The notes below the pieces were generated by a model that had not been told where the DNA came from, did not search any database, and worked only from the letters and a program-made list of their open reading frames with translations. The position numbers and the translations under genes are program-made. A DNA stretch of 64,000 nucleotides from Fragilaria crotonensis. Taxonomy: Eukaryota; Bacillariophyta; Fragilariophyceae; Fragilariales; Fragilariaceae. The stretch covers positions 1 to 64,000 of the forward strand of contig JAKSYS010000302.1 of assembly GCA_022925895.1 (NCBI GenBank), written 5' to 3'. The number at the start of each line of letters is the position of its first letter. Within the stretch, counting starts at the first letter, position 1. Of the stretch, positions 21,373-30,297 are shown piece after piece.

Positions 21373-23219
21373 CTACCCAGGAAGGATAGGAACTGGCTTC
21401 GTATTTTTTGCGAAGCGCTTCGGCCACTTCAACTTGTCCTCATGAAAGGCGATGTTGAAATTCTCAATCAACATCGCCCTGAATCGATTAAATTCAATCG
21501 ACTTCACGCTTGTTCCCGATCGAATCAAGTGAGCATCATTATCTAGTATGTCGCCGTCGTCGTCGTCATCGTCGTCGTCACAATCACGTGCATCATCCTC
21601 GTGATTCGCCTGAAATCCGAATCGCGAACTATCGAACGTTCGCAATCTATGACCTTCATTCCCAATAGGATCTACAAGACGTCGAATAGCAGCAGGGATA
21701 TCCTCGTCTTGGAATTCTCCATCGTCGTTCTCGTAGCTTGATGGGACACCATCGTCCCATTTGTGCGACAATCCGTCGACATCCAACAAGTGGTTGTGCA
21801 AAGCACAGCAAGTCATCCATATGTTGTCGCTTGCTTCAGTATTGTGGACGCGAATGCCCGTCTTTAGTATCCTCCAACGACCTTTTAGGATGCCAAACGT
21901 GCACTCTACGTCTTTTCTAAGTGCTTCTAGCCACTGGGAGAAGCGTAGCTCCGATCGATTGCACGTGTCTTTCATTGGAGGAATCGTCGTCGGCCATCGG
22001 AGGTACCCATTGTCGACGATGACGTATGCACCCTTGATCGTCACGTCCTCTACTTCGTCCTCGCCAGTTGTCACAGTACCAGTATCGTCCTTTCTTCCCC
22101 TTTTCAACGTGAAATCAACCATCTCATCGAAAGCACCATCACGTAGATCGGACATGAACGAATCGAAACGAATGAGAGCCTTGTCGTTCCACCTTCCTGG
22201 GTGGCCTGTGGTAGTATGTAGTATCTGACGGCGATGATTGACCGTCAGATTATACGTCCTTGTTGTTGCATCTGACCCCATTTTGTAGCCAATGTGCGCT
22301 TGTCGAAACGCAGCAGTGACCTTGTCCAACGGAATGTGCGTCGCGTCGGTACTCCCGATACATCCAGGAAACCCGGCCACCGCATACTCGGACTCGCAAC
22401 TTCGCAAGTCGGCCGTACTCTGAGGCATTTGCACGAAGCGAGGGTACAAAAATTTCGCACCATACGTCGTGAAAGCGTGAAAAAAACAGCGATGGACATC
22501 GCGACTTACTTTGGGTGGCCTCTTCGATGTCATCAAAAGTCCACCCCCTGCCCAAGTACCGAAGTGAGCCTAAAAGGAGAAGTTCAAGGGGCGAAACTTT
22601 CTTGTTGTTTTGCCTTCCAGTGAAGCCATGATCGGCTTCTGTCCGCCATCGGTCAAACAAGCCATCGCAATCGTCACCACAAACCCATTCTAACACCTGT
22701 ATGTATGACACATACGGCAACCTGAACCTCTGTCGGAAAACCTTATTCCAAAAAGGGCAGTCCGGTTCAGGATTCTCCACGTAGTCAATCCACCAGCTGC
22801 TCATTTGGGGGCACACTCTACTCATTTTTCCAGTGGTTGGGTCGCAATACCACTGCCTCTTCATCTTTCGTCTTTTTTTTCCGGCGACCGCGAAATCTCT
22901 CACGATGACGCCTGAGGTCTATCGCGTCAAATTCTTTCTGTTCCTTGTCCTCAAGCTCAACCATACCCATCATCGTTAGCAGAACGTTTCTTTTCCTCTC
23001 ATCTGCTGCCGCCTGCTGTGCCATGTATTCTTCAAGCTTGTCGTCGTCGACCGCGCCATCATCATCGATACAATCGTCCTCATTGCCCAAATATCCATCT
23101 TCATCCAATAAACCTTCATAGAACGCGTTCAGAGCATCATTAGTATCCATCCTTCTATGTGGGTTGATGCTATGTTTATAGATGCAATATGATGAAGTCG
23201 CCGCCAATGCCGTTGTCAT
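21373..23219 (-). pseudogene. Harbinger DDE transposase of element 1, two frame breaks
   Basis: Starts at ATG 23217-23219 or the in-frame ATG ending at 23150. The N-terminal part is acidic, then basic (RRHRERFRGRRKKK). The frame changes at an eight-base A/T run (22873-22880) and again near 22510-22512, beside CAAAGTAAGT. The DDE_Tnp_4 domain follows: first Asp in GCIGSTDATHIPLD, second Asp in AYVIVDNGYLRW, Glu in RKDVECTFGILKGRWRIL. The pre-catalytic helical region (SPLELLLLGSLRYLGRGWTF) is typical of PIF/Harbinger. All catalytic residues are present, so the coding parts are well preserved. The breaks at short homopolymers could be sequence errors. The C-terminus has an Asp run and ends KPVPILPG. 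Confidence 0.85.
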
Positions 23220-23474
23220 TGGAAGGTTGCAATTCTACAAAACATCATCCGATGCATCTCGAAAACCCTATTAAGGAATACTTCAGTGATGGGGTTTGTA
23301 AAAAATCCGGCTGTTCACAAACGCTCGAAAACGGTTTGTTAAAAACCCGGATGCACAAAGCGATCAAGCCCGTTTGCGAGGACTTTTTGTGGCTGCAAGG
23401 ACGATATTTTCACAGAATAGACTACTACGGTTTGTTTTGCGAGACATTTTGTTGGCTGAAAGCACCGGCCTTAA

Positions 23475-24466
23475 GGCCCATCCTTATCGAGAGACAAAAC
23501 TGGTCTGCAAAACTGACCCCCAACTTTTTTTTTCAACTTTGTCCACTCCCCGTCCTTATCGAAGAAAACCAAAACAGCGCCTTTTCCGGGTTCGTAGCCA
23601 AGCCGTCCGTTGTTTTTTGGTGCATTTGCGGAATACTCCATACTCCATCACACTCCAGTACACGTTCGAGCTAATCATGATGCTCAACCATGGCACTCAC
23701 ATCTGCAAACCTCTGAATACATATATGCCATGTCATATCTTAGCTAATATGCGAATCTATAAAGGTAGAACATGCCTTCCTAGAATGTATTATTATTATC
23801 ATTGCACAAGAATGAGTCAGTTGGGGAGCAGTATTCCCAGAAATCCAATGAAGTACTCGTTCATTGACCAATGCCTGCTGTCATTCTTGGCGTGATTCCA
23901 GGCTACGCTAATCAGTTGCGTGTTTTCTGACCCTTTGCTTGCACCAGATTCTCTCGTACATCCTTATGGGTCGTTCCCTCGCACGTCCTTACTTGTCAAC
24001 CCAATCTCGCATCTTCTTCGCACCAGTTCAACACGTACTACAAGTATACGTACAAGTATACTTGTCATGAGGATTTCTTTTCAACACCGTGAGCATTATT
24101 TCAGACAAAGGGACCCAATCACATTCCTCAACAGTGTGAGGGCTTTGTTGGCGAGTCCATCATAGCGAGGAAAGTGTCGTGTGAACTGTGGTGATGATGA
24201 CGAACGTTGTTGGCGTTGTGATGTTGTAATGGTAGTACGAAGATTCGATTTACGATTAACCGGACTCGAACACCTCAACTTTTTCTTGCAAAGTTGCTTT
24301 TTAAAGTTGGAGCCCAACTTTGTCGAGCAACTTTGCAATGAAAAGTTGAGGTTGGTTCAACTTTATTTTTCGAGTAACTTTTTCCCGATAAGGACGGACG
24401 ATCCGGAAAAAAAAAGTTGGGGGGTCAGTTTTGCAGACCAGTTTTGTCTCTCGATAAGGATGGGCC
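23475..24466. mobile_element. Non-autonomous Harbinger-like element (992 bp)
   Basis: Terminal inverted repeats of about 58 bp, nearly identical, start GGCCCATCCTTATCGAGAGA. They are flanked by the target duplication TAA (23472-23474 and 24467-24469). There is no coding capacity. The interior has an imperfect hairpin at 24273-24351 built from CCTCAACTTT / AAAGTTGAGG and several AACTTT/AAAGTT words, which may be transposase-binding sites. The terminal pattern GGCC..TCCTTAT..A...ACAAAAC resembles element 1 and the 482-bp element at 29503. It abuts element 1 directly: the two duplications overlap as TTAA. Confidence 0.92.
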
Positions 24467-24469
24467 TAA

Positions 24470-25352
24470 ATGAGGCGACCTGGACTGTGACGCACATTTC
24501 AGGGGTCACTTTTCGTAAAAGTGGTTGTGCAATGTTTGAGAAACGAATCACAACAGAGGAACACGAAAAATCGTCGCAAGAGACTTTTTGAAACCGCGAC
24601 TGGGTGAGAATTGATGTCTTCCTGTTTTGAATCCCTAGTAGTATGACATATCGCTCCGAGACATCAGACATATCTACCTTGTTGGCGACATTCTGCACAG
24701 GAGGGGTCATCGGTCATCGATCATCGACCGTCGATCTGCCCACTGCCCCCTGACGCCAGACTGACTCAACTCGCCGTGTGTCGAGTGTTGAGGGCTGATC
24801 GAAACAAATTGAATCGGTAATGCAGTCGTACTTGTAGACATGTGTATGTCGTTTGTCATACTCCAGTACAAAGTCAATCATCGGTATATGTCTATGAACA
24901 TACAAGTATATATCGTACATGTGCTGTTCAAGTGACATGAGAAACGAACCAGTTATGTACAATTGTACTTGTATGTCATACCAGCCGAATACTAGCACTA
25001 TAAGTACGAGTGCCATGTGCCACGTGACAACGCATACTGTATTAGACTTGTACAGGATGTATGGCGTGCGCCACAGTCGACGAACGGACACCTCATTCCC
25101 GCAGCCCGCAGTAGTACCGTAGACATAAGCAGCGTGTAATCGTAGCTAGACGGTCCGATCATTTAGACTGATAGTCAGAATTCTGCAGGAAGGTCCGGCC
25201 CATGCACGTTCCAGCCGTACTTGTACCGTTAGGGGCAGTTGAGTTTGCGCGTCAGCCTTGCTCCGATTTGCATGATGCAAGAATATTAGCAATGGTAATG
25301 ATCCATCCGAGCCGGCAAGGTTGCTGCATCGTAAGCAAATTTTTCTTGACAG
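24470..25352. other. Unique DNA between two transposon pairs; no gene
   Basis: No gene recognised. GTAC-rich words occur at 24820-25060 (CATACTCCAGTAC, ACAAGTATATATCGTAC). The right edge (25330-25352) contains one GTAAGCAAATT unit, part of the repeat array interrupted by Harbinger element 2. Confidence 0.4.
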
Positions 25353-25620
25353 TAAGGGTGGATCCTAGCCGGATTTTTTATTGTACTTTTTGTACTTTCG
25401 TACATTTGTACTTTCGTACATTTGTACTTTTGTACTTTCGTACACGTTCAACACACACTTCGTTCCCAACCCGATAATTGATTTTGTACTTTTGGGATCG
25501 TCTTTCTGTGACACTGCCAGACGCACCAGTCCAGCACCGGCCCAACCATTCGACACCAATGCAACGTTGCACCACAACCCCAGAAATCCATCGAGCACCA
25601 GCAACTAACAATGAACCAGC

Positions 25621-26934
25621 ATGTCTGTCTCATCTTCTGACGACGCCTCTGACGATTCGTTGCTACGTAGCTGCTCCTCCACAGATTCAGACAACAAAGA
25701 AGTGGAGAATGTTGTCAAGAAGGTTGCATCCCTCCCATTCTTCTACCGACTATTGATCAGACGCCGCAACTATATGCGATTGAAAATCCGATGGAGTCCT
25801 CCACGATTGATCTGGTCAGATTATGTCGCAGAATTGACTCATCAAAACGAGTTCAATATTACATTCCGAATGTCTCTCGCGTCGTTCAACAAGCTAGTGG
25901 ACTTGGTCCGACCAGCACTGACGGTTGACGAGTTGCAATCTCGCCGTGCTTCAAGTGGTAGGAAGCCTGTTATGCCCGAATTGGTTGTTGCAATGTCGTT
26001 GCGATGGTTGGCAGGTGGCCAATGGCAAGACATTAAGAAAGTCTACGGTCTCAGCAGGTCTCACTTTTATTTTCTCCGACTAAAGTTCATCCACGCAGTC
26101 ATGGCATCCCCTGTCCTTGAAATAACTCTCCCCGATTCTTCTGACATCGAAGCCTTAAAAAAGCTTTCTTCGCAGTTTGAGGCTCATACTTCAAGACCTG
26201 TCTTCAGAGGATGTGTCGGAGTACTTGATGGACTGACGGCACTTGTCAAAGCTCCCTCAGCAAAAGAAGCAGACAATGTGATTGCATATTACTCGGGGCA
26301 TTACAAGCATGATAGTCTGAATGTTCAGGCTATGTCAAATCACTGTGGCAAGTTCCTCTACTTTGCCGTGGCAGCTCCGGGGAGTTTTCCCGATTCAAAA
26401 GCACTTGCCATGACCCGATTACAGCAATGGATTGACTCCTTGCCACACGGATATTATGTGTTGGCCGATAACGCATATATCGTCTCTGAGCATTTGTTGA
26501 TACCTTTCTCTGGTTCGCAGCGAGATGTTCCTCAAAATAGTTGCTTCAATTATTTCCTCAGTCAGTTGAGGATTCGAATTGAGCAAGCATTTGGACAGTT
26601 TTCGGTGAAGTGGAGAATTATTCGCAAACCGCTAGAAACGTCCTTAGCAACATCGAGTTTGATCCTGACTACATGTGCAAGACTGCACAACTTCATCATT
26701 GACAATGATTGGCAGGCTAACGAAGATGTCACGAGGTCAGATGTTGTTGGAAGCCTAGGCGAGATTTTTCGTCCTTCTTTAACACCATTTGAGAACCAAC
26801 AAGGTGCCTCATTTCTTCGTGACAAGATTTTATCGTATATTGAGAAAAATGGCTTTCGGCGTCCTGCTTACAATCGACTTCGTAATGACAGTCTCAACTT
26901 CGAGGAGTATGAACGTGAATTTCAGCTGATGTAG
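25621..26934 (+). CDS. Harbinger transposase (DDE_Tnp_4) of element 2
   Basis: 437 residues with an ATG start and TAG stop in one open frame. The N-terminus is Ser/Asp-rich, followed by a helical DNA-binding-like region (ELVVAMSLRWLAGGQWQDIKK). Catalytic triad candidates are: Asp in GCVGVLDGLTALVKAP, Asp in YYVLADNAYIVSEHLLIPF, and Glu in RIRIEQAFGQFSVKWRI. The following LTTCARLHNFIID is the usual end of the DDE_Tnp_4 fold. The enzyme would excise and reinsert the element at TWA sites, probably with its accessory partner encoded on the opposite strand. It is much more compact and better preserved than the element 1 transposase, and the two are only distantly similar. Confidence 0.93.
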   Translation: MSVSSSDDASDDSLLRSCSSTDSDNKEVENVVKKVASLPFFYRLLIRRRNYMRLKIRWSPPRLIWSDYVAELTHQNEFNITFRMSLASFNKLVDLVRPALTVDELQSRRASSGRKPVMPELVVAMSLRWLAGGQWQDIKKVYGLSRSHFYFLRLKFIHAVMASPVLEITLPDSSDIEALKKLSSQFEAHTSRPVFRGCVGVLDGLTALVKAPSAKEADNVIAYYSGHYKHDSLNVQAMSNHCGKFLYFAVAAPGSFPDSKALAMTRLQQWIDSLPHGYYVLADNAYIVSEHLLIPFSGSQRDVPQNSCFNYFLSQLRIRIEQAFGQFSVKWRIIRKPLETSLATSSLILTTCARLHNFIIDNDWQANEDVTRSDVVGSLGEIFRPSLTPFENQQGASFLRDKILSYIEKNGFRRPAYNRLRNDSLNFEEYEREFQLM

Positions 26935-27256
26935 TAGATTATCAACTTTTTTGTGTCTGTATTTTTAAATGCAAAAGTCTAGTATATCATCGTAGTTGTA
27001 CTAGCTAGTGGACTATCGACTTGCATCATGATCCTATCGGCAGGAGACCCGATGCTTCGAATATGTAACATGCGCAGTGCGTTCATGAGGTAACAGAACG
27101 CAAGCGTTTAAAAACGATGGATTCTGTACTCCGTAGAAATACGTAGAGCGTCAGTATGGTACATAAATGAAACATCGGGTTAAAACTCATAACGACCTAA
27201 GGACACTTGCAACACAATCACCTGGCGTTTTTTCAAGACAACGAGGGCAAAGGATG

Positions 27257-29206
27257 TTACCAAGGTTTCTCCTCGTCATTATCGTCATCCGAGGACCACG
27301 ATTGAGACCGAATCAACAAGTCTCCAGTACTACGTGCTGGTGGTGTGTGATACACCACAATATTGCTGAATGCCGGAGTAGCATGAGTAACACTATTAGC
27401 ATCGCCCATTGCTGACAAAACTTGTACCCCCGATACCGCAAGTCCCTCTTCCTGTTGTCTCTTAGTAGCTTTGGCCAAACAAGTATTGAATGCAGACTCG
27501 TGTAAATCAGCTGTCGCTTTGGTGGCAATGAAAATTGGGTGATTAGCTGGGATTCCACCAGCCTTCATGTCTTGTAGATCTTTCAACGCCGCCTTCCACT
27601 TCTGCAAACTCAGATCGACTGCATCTGAAACCTCCCTTGCCATTGCAACATCATCCGCTCGAACTGCGATCCGTTTCTTCTCACGTATGTACTCCTCTTT
27701 GGCACTTGATGTCACTGCTCCTGCGGCCGATGTCGTTTCTTTTTCACTTGCGTCGTTCTTGTCTTCCAACAATTGTTGATTGATAAATTTGAGAATTGCC
27801 TCATCCGTTCGTTCTTTGGCTCCACTTGAAGGTGGTCCTCCTAAGCGGCGCGTCCTTTTATTAGTATGACGTTTTTGTGATGCTGTCGTCTCGTCTTCAA
27901 TGTCCTCCTCGTCCCGATCAGCGATAGCAATACTTCCGTCAATGCTCGATTCCGCGAATACATCACTGCGTAATTCGGCCTTCATAAATGATTCCATGTT
28001 TTCTGCTCCTGTCGAAGAAATCATGTTGTGGAAGTACAGAAGGTAGGCCTTCTCGCCAACCCTGTCTTCGAACCTTGCGTGGTCACCTGACACCGATTTA
28101 TGGACGACGTAATATTGATTTGTGATCCAACGTATAAATTGTGCTAGGTCTTGTCCATCAAGCTGGTCAAAATCCTCGGGATTCTCGCCGCGGTACAGTA
28201 AATGTGGTGCCTGAATAACATCCAAATATGAATTGTCTTCTGCATTCTGTCCCTCCTCTCCCGTAGATGCACCCGTATTTTTGTTATACTGGTCAGAAAA
28301 ATTGTCCCAGATTGATTTGTGACAGTACCCTCCGACATCGAGTTCTGCACGATTCATCTTCTTGCCAGTTGCAAGAACCAAATGACGGTTCTGAGCAGAA
28401 AACCACAAAGAAATCGCACGAAAGTATGAACCAGTCTTCGTAACTGCTTTTGGCCTGACAAGCTTACTCCGATACGCCCGTTTTTTTCCAGCAACTCCAG
28501 CACCACCCCCACCAGCAGCAACAGGACCATCCCGTTCCATTGTCATTCCAAGACGACCAATCGACGCATATATGTTATCAGACGCAACTTTTGCGGCAAT
28601 AAGGAGAGCCACTTCCTCCTTTTTCTTTTGTCGGTATCCAGAAATCTTGTTTGTAGAGCAGAAGAGCATGAGATCGTTAAGCAATAACTTCGATAGCGGA
28701 ACTGCACCAATCGAGACGAGCTGAAAAATGTCCCCACCATCAGCATCTTTTTCAATTGTGCAATGTGAAAGAGTCAGCGTCTTGATAAATTCCTTACGCT
28801 TGCTTTTCTTATCCAATTTCACGACTGCAGAGTCTTTCACGCCAACTTTGTACATGTCAATCTCAAGAAGTGTGGCCGCACCGCCAGCACCAGCTTCAAC
28901 AGCAGCAAGTCCATGAACAGAATCTTCTGCATGTGCTGTATTTTGTTGCGGGGGGACAAGGTTTCCTTTTGCCCTTGAAAGTTGTGGACCAGCATCATGG
29001 AAGGCGTCAGGGTCCTTGAAGGCTATCCCATACTTTGCAAAGCACTTGAAACACGTGGTGTGAAACTGAACTGATGCCTCTTCACAAATCTCTCCACACA
29101 TTGCATGTACACGCAAGGAACAAACGGGGCAGAGGTGAGTACTTGTACATGGGAGAGTCGTGAAGAGACAGAGTTCCATAGCGGCACAGTTCATCGTTTC
29201 TGCCAT
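27257..29206 (-). CDS. Accessory (second) protein of Harbinger element 2
   Basis: 649 residues in one frame, ATG start. The N-terminus contains a Cys/His cluster (CPVCSLRVHAMCGEIC and HTTCFKCFAKYG) that looks like a zinc-binding module. The middle contains a basic linker (GKKRAYRSKLVRPK) and a region (SYFRAISLWFSAQNRHLVLA ... IRWITNQYYVV) with no recognised domain. The rest is acidic, with a nuclear-localisation-like TNKRTRRLGG. Harbinger elements commonly carry a second DNA-binding protein needed to bring transposase to the nucleus and to DNA; this position and convergent layout fit that role, but no SANT/Myb motif is evident. Its start lies about 290 bp inside the right terminal repeat. Confidence 0.85.
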   Translation of the reverse strand: MAETMNCAAMELCLFTTLPCTSTHLCPVCSLRVHAMCGEICEEASVQFHTTCFKCFAKYGIAFKDPDAFHDAGPQLSRAKGNLVPPQQNTAHAEDSVHGLAAVEAGAGGAATLLEIDMYKVGVKDSAVVKLDKKSKRKEFIKTLTLSHCTIEKDADGGDIFQLVSIGAVPLSKLLLNDLMLFCSTNKISGYRQKKKEEVALLIAAKVASDNIYASIGRLGMTMERDGPVAAGGGGAGVAGKKRAYRSKLVRPKAVTKTGSYFRAISLWFSAQNRHLVLATGKKMNRAELDVGGYCHKSIWDNFSDQYNKNTGASTGEEGQNAEDNSYLDVIQAPHLLYRGENPEDFDQLDGQDLAQFIRWITNQYYVVHKSVSGDHARFEDRVGEKAYLLYFHNMISSTGAENMESFMKAELRSDVFAESSIDGSIAIADRDEEDIEDETTASQKRHTNKRTRRLGGPPSSGAKERTDEAILKFINQQLLEDKNDASEKETTSAAGAVTSSAKEEYIREKKRIAVRADDVAMAREVSDAVDLSLQKWKAALKDLQDMKAGGIPANHPIFIATKATADLHESAFNTCLAKATKRQQEEGLAVSGVQVLSAMGDANSVTHATPAFSNIVVYHTPPARSTGDLLIRSQSWSSDDDNDEEKPW

Positions 29207-29502
29207 GACGATTGCGAATGAGACGATGCGCTCTCGTAAAGACTGCTATCGCTCTACTACAGGAGTATCTAATAGTATGCTTTTTTTGCGACAGTATCTT
29301 GGAAAAGTACAATGTACTTTCAAAAGTACATATCGGGGCTCAAAAGACGCACCCCAAAAGGAGGCGTCTTTAATTGGTCATTTGTACTTTTGCAAAGTAC
29401 AAAACCCGGAGTGAAAAGTACATCATTTCCGGGTTTTATTGAGTACCGAAAGTACAAAAGTACAAAAAGTACAATAAAAAATCCGGCTAGGATCCACCCT
29501 AA

Positions 29503-29984
29503 GGCCGGTCCTTATAGAACGACAAAACAGAAACAAAACTCCACTTTTGTTTCTGTTTTGTTGAATCGTCGTCCCTTATGGTCAACAAAAACTCCGACAT
29601 TTATTTATTTAGTTCTGTGGAGCCCAAAAAATAACCCATTTCCGACAGAAAAGGTTTTCCAATCTGTCGGGATTTCACGACAACAAAACAGGAACAAAAA
29701 CGTTTCGGATGCCTTATTCCGTGTAAAACCCAACCACCACCACCCATTCCAATTTGCAACGTCAACAATCGAACGGTCATTGCCCGTGTTCTTTTGGACA
29801 AAAAACCTTGTCTCCAAGACATACTTGCGCGAAGTAAATCATTTCAACATTGCTGTATGTGACGAAACGTTTTGTTTTTGTTGACAACTGTTGGGGATGA
29901 AAATCGCCTGATCCGACAAAACAACAACAGAAAAGATTCTCCGACGAGTTTTGTTTCTGTTTTGTCGCACTGTAAGGAACGGCC
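29503..29984. mobile_element. Non-autonomous Harbinger-like MITE (482 bp)
   Basis: Imperfect terminal inverted repeats of about 38 bp start GGCCGGTCCTTATAGAACGA at the left and GGCCGTTCCTTACAGTGCGA at the right end (reverse complement). Flanking TAA is at 29500-29502 and 29985-29987. There is no coding capacity; repeated CAAAACAGAAACAAAA words lie near both ends. It directly abuts Harbinger element 2, the two sharing one TAA. The end sequence is closer to element 1 and the 992-bp element than to element 2, so it was probably mobilised by a relative of element 1. Confidence 0.92.
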
Positions 29985-30297
29985 TAAGCAAAATCAGTAT
30001 GCAAATTATGCCAGTAAGCAAATTTTGTAAGCAAATTTGTAAGCAAATTTTTTCTGTAAGCAAATTTGATTTTCGTAAGCAAATTCTTCTTTGCTGTAAG
30101 TAAATTTTATTTAGGTGTTTGAAAATTGGTATGTTTTTACATAGAAAAGACAGTCCCTGTAAGCCAATTAAATCTCCCAGTAAGCAAATTTTGTAAGCAA
30201 ATTTCTGCTTACAAAAGATTTGCTTATGGTAAGCAAATTCCGTAAGCAATTTCATTCCGTAAGCAATTTTTTTTCGCTGTAAGCAAATTTTCTTCCA
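29985..30297. repeat. Degenerate array of GTAAGCAAATT units
   Basis: Around 15 copies of an approximately 11-base unit GTAAGCAAATT, with variants (GTAAGCAATTT, GTAAGTAAATT, GTAAGCCAATT) and one inverted pair (TTCTGCTTAC...), are separated by spacers of variable length. One more unit lies at 25332-25342, on the other side of element 2 and the MITE, so about 4.6 kb of transposons has interrupted the array. The units resemble a 5' splice site (GTAAG), but no transcript evidence is available. Origin unknown; an eroded minisatellite is the plainest reading. Confidence 0.8.

Larger units (their letters stand above)
19282..23470. mobile_element. PIF/Harbinger DNA transposon, element 1 (4,189 bp, degenerate)
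   Basis: Terminal inverted repeats begin GGCCGGTGCTTTCAGCCAAC at 19282 and end with the reverse complement at 23470; about 24 bp match before diverging. The element is flanked by the 3-bp target duplication TTA (19279-19281 and 23471-23473), which is diagnostic of PIF/Harbinger. It carries two convergent genes, as is usual for the superfamily: a DDE transposase on the minus strand and an accessory protein on the plus strand. Both have apparent frame breaks, so the element is probably non-functional unless the breaks are assembly errors. The right TTA overlaps the TAA of the adjacent non-autonomous element. Confidence 0.93.
25356..29499. mobile_element. PIF/Harbinger DNA transposon, element 2 (4,144 bp, looks intact)
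   Basis: Terminal inverted repeats start GGGTGGATCCTAGCCGGATT and are perfect for about 42 bp at both ends. The flanking target duplication is TAA (25353-25355 and 29500-29502). Both subterminal regions hold eight or more copies of TTGTACTTT/AAAGTACAA, likely transposase-binding sites. Two convergent uninterrupted genes fill the interior: a 437-residue DDE transposase (plus) and a 649-residue accessory protein (minus). With intact frames, near-perfect ends and an intact duplication it is a candidate autonomous, recently active copy. It is inserted in the GTAAGCAAATT array that resumes at 29985. Confidence 0.94.

Noticed and set aside
23475-24466. Possible genes inside the 992-bp element (short frames)
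   Set aside because: The element is bounded by perfect inverted repeats and its frames are short and unlike any protein I know.
29985-30297. CRISPR-like array
   Set aside because: Units are only about 11 bp with irregular spacers in a eukaryotic nuclear context; no cas-like genes.
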